From Gonapodya prolifera JEL478 (taxonomy: Eukaryota > Monoblepharomycota > Monoblepharidomycetes > Monoblepharidales > Gonapodyaceae): 64,000 nt of DNA. The translations under genes were made by a program, and so were the position numbers. This document shows, in pieces, positions 54,503-64,000 of the stretch. Location: the NCBI GenBank assembly GCA_001574975.1, contig KQ965745.1, positions 1 to 64,000 on the forward strand, in the 5' to 3' direction. The notes under the pieces were generated by a model that was given only the letters and a program-made list of their open reading frames with translations, was not told the origin of the DNA and did not search any database. Numbering within the stretch: the stretch's first letter is position 1; the number at the start of each line of letters is the position of its first letter.

Positions 54503-57500
54503 ATGGCCCAGCAATCTATTTTCGGGAACTTTGTTGTTTACAAGGTAAGCGTCTCTGCATTGGAGTGGGACTCGTTCATGCGGAGATTTGGAGAGCCGTC
54601 AGATATCCACGATTCTTTCTAATCAACGTCCCACGTAAACTCACCAATCGTTCCATCCATCCAGGATTTTCTCCAGCGAGAAGCACCGCCAGGCTATGTT
54701 GCAGGCTTGGGACGTGGAGCTTCGGGTTTCACCACCAGGTCCGATCTAGGTCCGGCTCGAGAGACCGTTGCGTTTGAAGATGGGGATGGAGGCGGCGGCC
54801 GTGGACGGGGTCGTGGACGTGGACGTGGACGCGGCGATGGTGGAGGCGACGAAGGGGGAGGTGGAGACGAGGGCGGTGGTGGTGGTGGTGGTGGTGGTGG
54901 TGGTGGTGGGGACGACGGTGGAAACACGGCCGAGCAATACCAGGATCCGGAGAATGAAACAGGTCTCTTTTCTGGGCTTCCGTATGAGGCGGATGACGAA
55001 GAGGCGGATCGTATTTGGGAGGCGGTTGAGAAAAAGATGGACGAACGACGAAAGGCGCGACGAGAGGCGCGGGAAAAGGAAGAAATGGAAGAGGCCAGGG
55101 CTGCAGCACCCAAGATTCAAGCGCAATTCTCGGACATTAAGCGCAGCTTGGGTACCCTGTCCGAAGATGACTGGGCCGGCATTCCAGAGGTCGGGGATCT
55201 CTCTCGACGAAAGGGTGCCAAGAAGCAGACAGGAAATGTCAAGGAGCGTTTCATGCCGGTCCCCGACTCTGTGATCATGAAAGCTCACGAAAATACGGGC
55301 TTCGCCAGCGCGCTGGATCCACAGCAGCAGATGAACGGTGGCTTTGACACTGCTGTTCCAGGAACCGACGGTACCCTCACAGATTTTGTCAAGTTTGGAC
55401 AGGCGAGAGGAACCGTTCTTGGACTCAAACTGGACCAAGTGTCCGACTCGGTCTCTGGACAGACCACTGTGGATCCCAAAGGCTATCTCACCGACCTTTC
55501 CTCCATCAAGGTCAACTCTTCGGCGGATGTTTCCGACTACAAAAAGGCGAGGCAACTTCTCCGCTCCGTCACTCTTACCAACCCAAAGCACCCACCCGGC
55601 TGGATCGCCGCCGCTCGTCTGGAAGAGGTCATGGGGAAGCTCGTCCAGGCGAGAGAGGTTATTGCGAAGGGGTGCGACGAGTGCCCAAAGTCCGAAGACG
55701 TTTGGCTTGAATCGGCACGGCTCAATACGCCGGAGAATGCCAAGGTCATCCTCGCTCAGGCTGTGATACAGCTACCTCAGTCGGTACGGATATGGCTTCG
55801 CGCAATGGATTTGGAGACGGACCCGAAGCTGAAGAAGCGCGTCATCCGCCGAGCTATTGAGTATATCCCCAACTCCGTGTCCCTTTGGAAATCGGCGGTG
55901 TCTCTCGAAAGTGACCCGGACGATGCACGTATCCTTCTCAGTCGGGCGGTAGAATGTGTACCTCTTTCAGTGGACCTATGGCTGGCTCTTGCGCGTTTGG
56001 AGAACTACGCGCAGGCCAAGGTTGTTCTCAACAACGCTCGAAAGGCGGTGCCCACGTCCCACGAGATTTGGATCACAGCTGCTACCCTGGAGGAAACACA
56101 GGGAAACGAAAAGATGGTGGAGCGTATTATCAACCGAGCGGTGGACAATTTGTCAAAAACTGGCAACGTTCTTGATCGGGAACAGTGGATTCGAGAAGCG
56201 GAGCGATGTGAGAAGGAGGGAAACGTGGTGACCTGCCAAGCGATCATCAGAGCCACCATGGACCTTGGACTGGACGAAGAGGATTCGCGAAAAGTATGGA
56301 CTGAAGACGCAGATCGCGCAATGGCGCAAGGTGCTGTTCAGACCGCGCGAGCTATCTATGCCCACGCTCTCAAGACCTACCCAATGCGCAAAAACCTTTG
56401 GCACAAAGCTGCCCTCCTAGAGAAGCAGCATGGGACGAGAGAAAGTTTGGAGGAGATCCTTCAGCGTGCAGTCCGCTATTGTCCGCAGGCTGAGGTCCTG
56501 TGGCTCATGGGTGCCAGGGAAAAGTGGGAGGCTGGGGACCTGGAAGGTGCCAGCGCTCTACTCGCTGATGCGCTCAGAGCGAACTCGGCGTCCGAGGAGA
56601 TCTGGTTGGAAGCTGTAAGACTGCAGTCTGAGAACGGAGATGTGGAGCGTGCCCGCACATTATTTGGCCAGGCAATGGCCGGAGCAGGCACTCAGCGAGT
56701 GTGGATGAAAGCTGCCGTTTTTGAAAGAAGGATTGGAGAGCCTCAAAAAGCTCTTGAGTTATTGGACAAAGCTTTGGAGAAATGGCCCGGCTTCGATAAA
56801 CTTTGGCTGATCAAGGGCCAGATTGAGGAAAACGAAATCGGCAATGTCGCTGCAGCGAGGGAGACCTACACCAAGGGACTTAAGTCGTGCTCTAAATCCA
56901 TCACTCTCTGGCTGCATTCGGCACACCTGGAGCGAGTAAAGGCTCAACAACCCATCCGGGCACGTGCGGTTCTGGAGCGGGCACGACTCATGGTGCCCAA
57001 AAGCGATGTTTTGTGGACTGCCGCTGTTGAAAACGAACCAGCGGCGTCAACTATGCGGGCAACTTTGCGCGCGAAAGCACTCCAGGAGTGCCCAACATCA
57101 GGACTTCTTTGGCGGTTGGAGATTCGTGATGCGCCGCGACCTCAGAAAAAGTCTAAGAGCGCTGATGCTCTTAAGAGGTGCGAGAACGACCCTCGCGTTG
57201 TTGCAGCTGTCGCGGAACTGTTTGAGGCTGAAAGGAAAGTGGATAAGGCGAGAACATGGTACGCCCGAGCGGTGAAGATTGATCCAGATTGGGGGGATGG
57301 TTGGGCGTACTGGTATCGATTCGAAATGCGAACGGGGAAGACAAGCCTAATGGGGACGGCTGATGGAATGGCACAGGAGGTTGTAGAACGTTGTGTGGCA
57401 GCCGAGCCCAAACATGGAGAAGTGTGGCAACCAGTATCCAAAAATCTCAAAAACTATGGACGGACAATTGCGGAAGTACTGAAATTGGTCGCCGCGGAGC

Positions 57501-57508
57501 TTCCTTGA
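54503..57508 (+). CDS. PRP6: Pre-mRNA splicing factor Prp6/PRPF6
   Basis: A 14-codon first exon (MAQQSIFGNFVVYK, 54503-54544) joins 54665-57508 in phase, 961 residues. The PRP1 N-terminal domain begins DFLQREAPPGYVAGLGRGAS and GFTTRSDLGPAR, as in Prp1/Prp6. It continues with ETGLFSGLPYEADDEEADRI, ERFMPVPDSVI and TDFVKFGQARGTVLGLKLDQ. From about residue 285 the protein is a long array of HAT/TPR repeats (SRAVECVPLSVDLWLALARL, RGVLDREQW-type blocks and others). Prp6 bridges U5 and U4/U6 in the tri-snRNP. A low-complexity run of about 45 residues, largely Gly with Asp and Arg (GGN-encoded, about 54780-54925), sits inside the N-terminal domain where orthologues usually have a much shorter linker. 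Most of the coding sequence is a single intron-free exon, unusual for this locus. Confidence 0.93.
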
Positions 57509-57585
57509 CATAGAAAGTTTGTATTTCATTGTGTCGGTATATGAACAAGGACCTGTGGTCTTCGTTTGTTCACCAAAATATCTTC

Positions 57586-59740
57586 ATGGCCTCCTCCGCA
57601 TCCTGGCCAGCGCAAGGCGTAGGTCCAGGCGCTTCCAGTAATCGAAACTCCTTGCCCTCCACTCTTCAGCCTGATTCATTCCTGGACCGTCTTCTGGAGG
57701 CTTCGGAGAATGTGGGGGAGTACATTCGGCTGGATACTCAAAGGAAGCAACTGCTTGCTCTGAAAGAGATGGCAGAATCTATTGGCGAAAGAGGGGTATG
57801 TTGACGAAGAGGTTCGATTGGCAGTAATCGTGAAACGTTTTATTGAACTCCTTTGGGTGTTCTCTTCTTGGCGATTTCAACCTCTGTGAAGGCACAGGAA
57901 CGTTACGGTGAGCTAGTTTTCTTTCCAGGATTCTGTTTTCCTCTGCTATAATCTCCAAACAATCGGTACCGAAGAGAACATGATTGCATTACATGTTGCA
58001 AGACTTGACACTATGCGACGCGTAAAGCTGTCGGTTTTCGACGATATCATACGCAAGAAAGTGGAGCAGTTGGTGGGGGACAACCTGAAGGACTATGTGA
58101 AGTTGGAGGAGTTTCGAGAGCAGGAACGGAAGTTGCAACACATTCAGTCCGCACCAACATCACATATGGACAGGACTGTTTTGTCAATGCACGAAACAAT
58201 GAAGCTTCTTACTAAGGGTGATAGCGAGAGAAGATTGAAGAACAAACAGACGGACCTGGCCTCATTAGTGTTGTCGTTGGAGGATGTTGTGGGCGAACCC
58301 CATCATACAGCCACGCAAACTCTTCGGGATGAGAAAGGAAACCTCCGCTCTTTAACGAGCGCAGTTGAAACGGTATTCGAAATCCTCGGAGGGTCACGGG
58401 TCGTATCCAGCACGAAAGAGCGGGGTCTTTTGAGTAAACTGTCTCTGCAGCAGGAATCAATCAGTAAGCTGCAACAGAGCGTGGAAGATTTGAGAAGGAA
58501 TAGCAGTAGAAGTTCGGATGAAGGCCGGCTCATGAGCACCGTTACTTCTCTGGAGAGAAAAGTTGCTGAATTGCAGGCACGCTTGGACACATCAAAACCT
58601 GGACCATCATTTGCAGAACTAGTCGCACGGACTGAAGCTCTGGAGTTAAAGTTGAACAAAATTCAGAACTCTCTCGATCAGATGCCGTCGAACAACTCGA
58701 AATTAAACGAGGCGTTATCTAAGATCGCAAAGGAGCAGACCGACCTGAAAACGGATGTGACGGAGATGAAAGCTCGAGGCCAATCCTTTCGTGACAGTAT
58801 AGAGTCCCGTGTCGTGGAAACAACAACAACAGCGGGAGCAGAGATGAAACAGGAGATCGATAATGTGCACTCCAAATTGCACAAGGTGGAAGCGTTGACG
58901 CAAAGCGTGCTCAAGCATGTCGACGAATCGTATGCGAAGGTCAGCGGATTGGTCCAGGTCCCCCACGATGAGGACAATTGGAAGAGCTTGGAAGAGTACA
59001 ATGTCCATGTTATGACCGCAGTACTCCGGTAAGGAAAAGTCTACTCGAGACGTGGTGTGGTGTCGACTAACAACAATAATAACAATAGGAATTTGGATCG
59101 CTCCTTCGAAGAGCATACGAGGAAATGCAACGAGCAAATCGAAACCGCTTTGAACTCATTTCAAGTGAGATCCGAACAAACCATTGATCATTTCTTTAAA
59201 CCGCTGACCAATTGTGATTCACAGTCTTTGCGACAAAAGCGCCGAAGGGGCTTGGAAGACTCAAATTCTGCAACAGCGCCTGATGAAACCCGACCGCGGA
59301 AAGACGGCACTACAACCGATGTGACGCATGATGGCACGATGGAGAATGGCCGAGCGTCAAAGAGAGCGAGAATAGATGGTTAGTTTATTTGAGTTGCCTG
59401 CGCCGTTTGTTGTTGGACACCCCTGTATCGCCTTCATTTATTTCGTTCAGGTGCAGTTCAACCTACCGTGGGGGCCGCAGCAGCAGCGAGTACGCCGGTA
59501 TCTGGACTGCGTGACATCTATGGGCCACAGAATTATCGGAGACCTTTAAATTCGAGCAATCGTCCCAGTTCCACTTCCGAACCCAATGGCTTCAATATGG
59601 CTGCTAACAATCAATCCCCATCTGGTTCCCTCAACGGCTCAGTATCGCACGCTCAACGTCCTGATGAACGAGGTGGTAATATTGGTGAGGCTCCACCACG
59701 AACGCCGCCAAATGGAGTTGGTGGCGACAGTGGCACATAA
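57586..59740 (+). CDS. Coiled-coil protein with C-terminal NLS-like motifs
   Basis: Four in-phase exons (57586-57795, 57929-59028, 59089-59378, 59451-59740) give 629 residues. After a short Ser/Pro-rich N-terminus come helices (FLDRLLEASENVGEYIRLD) and a long central coiled coil with heptad-like Leu spacing (LLSKLSLQQESISKLQQSVE, ERKVAELQARLDTSKPG, LKLNKIQNSLDQM). The C-terminal third is hydrophilic with basic clusters QKRRRGLE and SKRARIDG that could import it to the nucleus, then a Ser/Asn/Gly-rich tail. No known family is recognised. A structural or scaffold role is likely. It is convergent with MSH3, 85 nt apart. Confidence 0.7.
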
Positions 59741-59825
59741 CATTTTGCCACATCGAAAGCAGATTCAATTCGATACCTTGCATTTACATACTGCGTCATA
59801 CGAATTTCACAATTTGTAATCTTGT

Positions 59826-62800
59826 CTAACACACCAATGTCCTGATTCGCTCCGAAATGTCACCAGAAATTGCGCCACCCCCAAAAGCACTTGCAAAGGC
59901 TTTGGCTAAAGCAACTCTTCGTCTTCCTTCTACTGCATGTTCCATCTCACTTGCCTTCCCTTCAGCGCACTCCAAAACTGTAGTTGGCAGACCGGCCAGT
60001 CTTGCAACATTCAAACCGTACGACCGATGTGCGAGACCTTCGGTCAGTTTATACAGGAATACCACCTCGCCACCGCCCTCCTCCAGGTAGCCCATATGCG
60101 CGTTTCGAGCGACTCCGGGAAATTGCTTCTCCATAATGCCGACCGATGGGTAGTGTGTAACAAAGAGTGTCAGACTTCGCACATCGGTAACTATGTGCGA
60201 CAGGGTGGCCATCGCGATTGCTTGACCATCGTGTGTGGACTTGAGGGAAGAAAACGAGTTCAAGCACCGAGGTATCCACCATTACCTGACATCACCTACT
60301 GTTCCTCTCCCGAGCTCATCTAATATGACCAGAGACCGTTCAGATGCTTGTTGAAGTATCTCCGCGGTCTCAGCAAGTTCTGTCATGAACGTGGATTGTC
60401 CTTTCTGAATATTATCTGAGTTGGGAAAACTGTTTCTGATTCCAATTCGACCCTTGAGTGTCAGACATCACTCACCAGACGCACCCATCCTCGTGTACAC
60501 AGCATCGACGAGCCCCAGCTTCGCCGACCCTGCGGGAACATAAGAACCCTGAGCAAGTCCAAGTCAATAGTTGCGCACCTAGGCACAAAGTCCGCACTTA
60601 CAATTTGAGCCATGATGCAAATGAGCGCCACTTCTCGAATGTAACATGATTTACCCTGTCAAATATTTTGATCAGCATCGACAGGGAGAGACTCGATATC
60701 ATAACCCACACCCATATTCGGCCCTGTTATGATCAGACAACGTTCTTTTGAGTTGAGCCGAATATCGTTGGGAACGTAGTTGGATATAATGGTCTCGACC
60801 TTTGAAACAAGTGTTGCGCGTGAGAAGCGCCACCAAACGAGTCCGCAAATTCCCGCACCATAGGGTGTCGTCCCTCCGAGACTTCAATAACTGCTTCATC
60901 CACGAAAACTGGTTTGGTATATCCGGACTGCTGCGCTAGAGTCGCTACAACCGAATGTAACATGTGTTATCAGTCGAAATCAAAGAAGGGTCCTACAAAA
61001 CTTACCCAAGCTGGCCAAACAATCCAAAATCCCAATCTTTTCAACACACGCCCTCATCTCACTTCCGACAGAAGCAACGTCCTCGAGAAAGGCTTTGTAC
61101 GATCGGTCTGCTTCAGCCTTCAGCAGCTCCTTATGTCGGTCACGTTCCTGCATTTTCTCGGTGATGAAAGGTGTGTGGAAACGAGACACCGCCTTCGTCG
61201 AGCCAACCTTCTTCCACGAAGAAGGCACAGACTTGACGAGAGAGTTGCGTACTTCGATGAGATACTGTCACATATCAGTGTTCATGAGTGCGACGTGGCA
61301 ACAACTCAAGCAAACTTGGACACTTACATCAACCTGAGACACGGACGCATACTGCAGATCCGGTATTTTCAATTTCCTTCTGACCTCCTTGAGATGTTCG
61401 TCCAGCTCCTCCTCCACCATCGCAATAGCCTGGTCAGATTCGGGACGTTGATTACACCGAGCAACTCTTGCAACGACGCAGATCTCACATCCTTCTCAGT
61501 TTTGATCCCGGTCCACCGCTCCTCGTTCATACTGTCCTCCACAAACAAGTTTTCCTTGTCGTTTGCCTGGGCAGCTTTCCCGTTGAGCGCTTCAGTCAGG
61601 GGCTCCACCGCAACTGCGACCTTGGGGACTGCCGCTAGGATGCCGCGAAGAAGCGGTGACGACACAGTAGCACGATCGCCTTCCGCCGGTGCAAAAACCT
61701 CCGCGAGTTTCAGGAACGAGGTCAGGATGGCGTACAGTTCCGCCGGGGAACACTGAAGACGTGGGTTCGTCAGCCACAACAACAGCGACATTTCGTCAAA
61801 TGTTGCAGAAGTCGGAACCACCCACCCGACCGTATTGTATCCGCGCCACACCTCGTTCCAAGTCGGGCGCCTTCTTGATTGCCGCCACAATATCTCGCAG
61901 AAAGTCGCTGGATCCAAACTCGCCAGTGACGAGCTCTTCGACGGCGTTTGTTCGTTCCTCCAGCGCACTTGATGATCGTTGGCGTGGTGGCGTGGTTAAT
62001 GCCGTATTCTCGTATTCGCAAACGCTTTTCGCGGGACTCACGCCTTCTCCTTGAGAGGTTTGCCCACCCATTTCCGCAGCATTCTCCGCCCGAACGATGT
62101 GACGGTATGGTCCATCAAGGAGAACAGCGAGCCCCGTTCTGTTCCTTCCTGCGTTCTGAATATCTAAGCGCACAGAGTGTTGGGGGTGGGTGGGGGGTTG
62201 GGTATCGGCTGGGGGCACGACGTAACGCTCAAACGACTGTAACATGCCCACCTCCAAATTATTCAGCGTGTTCCCATTCAAGCACATTTCAATCCGTTCC
62301 GTAAACTTGCGGAAGCTCTCTGTGGTCTTAAACACGTGGCGGAGTCCAAAATCCTCAAGGTATCGCAGCAGGGCCGCCAAGCACACGAGCACGGTGTCGG
62401 GGAGGGAGGACGCGGTGCCCATGAGCAGAGCCGACGTGGGCGACGTGGAGTCCGACGACGCGTAGAACTGGGCGAGGTAGTCCTTGGCGCTACATCCATG
62501 CATTTGCAGTGGTGTCAATACCCTGAATCTCCAACCCAGGCAGGGGACAGGGCGAGTCCCCCCACCGCCAACGCTCTGCCACTCACCGCGTCCGCTTCCA
62601 CACAGTATCCCGCAACCGCTCCACCCTGACGGCGTCCTCGCCCGCGTTGGCGTACACGGACTGCTCGGCGTAGTTGGCGATGAGCTTCTCCGTCGCGGCC
62701 GAGAGCGGGTCCATGGGAAGCAGGATCTCGGCTGGGTGCAGGTGCAGGAGGCGCGTGGAGAGCTCGTCTACGCTTACGCGTATGCGTGCGGGTGTGGGTG

Positions 62801-64000
62801 TGTGTTTGTTGGGGGGGGGGCATGAGTGGTCGCAGGCACCAAAAAAGAAAAGCGGTGAAAGTGAGACCCCCACTCGTGACCACCCCAGCGCGGACAACGC
62901 AACACCCACTGCGCACGCCGTTATCTTCAAACTCGTCGTACACCACGTCCCCCGTCGCTAGCTGCACGCCCACGATCGCCACCGTCACTTTCTCGCGGTC
63001 CAGCACGCCCTGGCCTTTGCTCTTGCTCTTGCTCCTTTCCGCCGCCGGGCTCTTGCTAGCGCACTTATCCTTCCCCGCCCCCGCCCCCGCCCCGCCAGTG
63101 TCCTCGAACAAACACACGAGGAACCCCGCGGCAGGCTGCACGTCCACGGCTGCGTCGGCGGCGGCGGCGGCGCTGTCGGGGTTGAGCTCCGACAGGCCCA
63201 GGTCGTCGACGAGGGTGGACGTGGTGTACAGGTTGGTCAGTTTGCGCACGAAGGGGCCCGAGCGGTTGTCGCCGACTTTTTTAAGCGCGGCGGTTTCCCT
63301 GGGGGTGGATGGGGGTGGGGGGTTCGCTCAAGGTTATAAAGACTTCGCCGGAAATACACGGGAGGCGGACACGGCGGCCACGCAACTCACATCTGCCTCA
63401 CAACCCCAACTTTATACCCCGCATGGACGAGTCTTTTGACGTGCACGGGCAGGCGCTGCGAGGGTATAGAGGCGGTGAGAAAGTTGTGGTCGAGGTATGC
63501 GACGATGCCGAGGTGTTTGGATGCTGTCTGGTGTCGGTCGGCGGGCGCGGGGGTGGTACGGTGGGCAATAGGGCACACGATGTGAGAAATGATGAGGGAC
63601 ACTCGACGTCCTCGGCTCAGAGCTCCCAGCTCCCAGCTCGCACTTCAAACACTCACTCTCGCGTCCTCGTCAAAAAACCGAAACTTGTACCCGACCTCAA
63701 TCACAAGCAGCACGTCGGGGTACTTTTTCCTCAAGTCCACGTACTGCTCCTCCAGCGGGGTGTACGCCGCCCCTCCTGCCTTCTTCTTCGCCGCGGGCTT
63801 TTTGGCTCTTCCCTTAGCGGCGGGCTCCTCGTCGCTGTCGAGGTCCATCGTGTCGGACGACCCCCCGCCGCCCGCGTCGGGCACGTCGGTGACGGCGACA
63901 CGAGAGCGGTAGGAAAGGTCGAGCCGCTTTGCCCATTCGAGACGCTGTTTGGGTGATTTGACGGACGAGGGGTTTGGCTTTTGGGCGGGGCGTTTCGCGG
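59826..64000 (-). CDS. MSH3: MutS homologue MSH3 (5' end outside window)
   Basis: The mismatch-recognition domain starts inside the right edge: [16 protein letters not shown], a Lys/Ala linker, then [18 protein letters not shown] and [17 protein letters not shown], the MSH3 form of MutS domain I. Connector and lever parts follow. The clamp-to-ATPase region includes [20 protein letters not shown]. The ATPase has Walker A GPNMG|GKS split by an intron, then [14 protein letters not shown] and [20 protein letters not shown], Walker [27 protein letters not shown] and [17 protein letters not shown]. The gene ends at 59826 with an S-E-R-I-R-T-L-V-C tail. MSH3 pairs with MSH2 to repair insertion/deletion loops. 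The start codon lies beyond position 64000. More than ten short exons are visible. Confidence 0.9.

Noticed and set aside
57896-57911. A 10-nt microexon between an AG and a GT in the coiled-coil gene
   Set aside because: Including it breaks the phase, whereas joining the flanking exons directly gives a continuous 629-residue frame.

Overview
This window looks like nuclear DNA from an early-diverging fungus, most likely a chytrid (Chytridiomycota). That is inferred from content, not from a database search. The genes are eukaryotic and fungal in type: Elongin A, PRP6, C1D/Lrp1, Pwp1, Erv46, GPN1, Tma20/MCTS1 and MSH3. Almost every gene is cut by short GT-AG introns, mostly 50-90 nt, with GTGAGT, GTGCGT or GTATG donors. 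Genes are dense, on both strands, and mostly CpG-rich. Two proteins carry SH3 domains in unusual settings: a Cys-rich ectodomain plus membrane span plus SH3, and ankyrin plus coiled coil plus SH3. For many genes I reconstructed exons and checked that summed exon lengths stay in phase from start to stop.

Layout, left to right. 1-1.2 kb is a CpG-poor spacer. 1.2-6.4 kb holds, on the minus strand, a Sel1-repeat protein and a divergent gamma-tubulin complex component. 6.4-9.2 kb is a CpG-poor island with decayed coding fragments and a 29-base G run. 9.2-13.1 kb has two uncharacterised minus-strand genes; introns of the second carry a GC-rich modular repeat. 13.2-14.7 kb is C1D/Lrp1, with a tandem repeat in its last intron. 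14.7-16.4 kb is a second CpG-poor island with decayed, internally repeated coding sequence. 16.4-23.0 kb (plus) holds a vacuolar-type amino-acid transporter, the Cys-rich/TM/SH3 protein and a mitochondrial folate/FAD-type carrier. 23.1-27.1 kb (minus) holds Pwp1 and Tma20/MCTS1. 27.6-33.8 kb (plus) holds an ankyrin-SH3 gene with a one-base frameshift and a large unrecognised gene. 35.5-40.3 kb is a divergent pair: an ABCG half-transporter and a secreted-type FAD oxidoreductase. 40.3-42.2 kb is a spacer with a diverged direct duplication. 42.2-59.7 kb is a housekeeping run: Erv46, a Hippo/MST-like kinase, an oxaloacetate-type carrier, a Rrn5-like candidate, GPN1, Elongin A, PRP6 and a coiled-coil protein. 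59.8 kb to the right edge is MSH3, whose 5' end lies outside the window.

There is no operon logic. Neighbours share promoters when divergent (12/13 kb, 38.4 kb, 48.5 kb, 52.4 kb) and nearly touch at their 3' ends when convergent (23.0, 46.3, 50.4, 59.8 kb). Functional themes are RNA polymerase and ribosome biogenesis (Pwp1, C1D, GPN1, Tma20, a Rrn5-like candidate), splicing (PRP6), membrane transport (AVT, two SLC25 carriers, ABCG, Erv46), and signalling (SH3 proteins, MST-like kinase). I found no tRNA, rRNA, CRISPR array, integrase, or recognisable reverse transcriptase or capsid gene.
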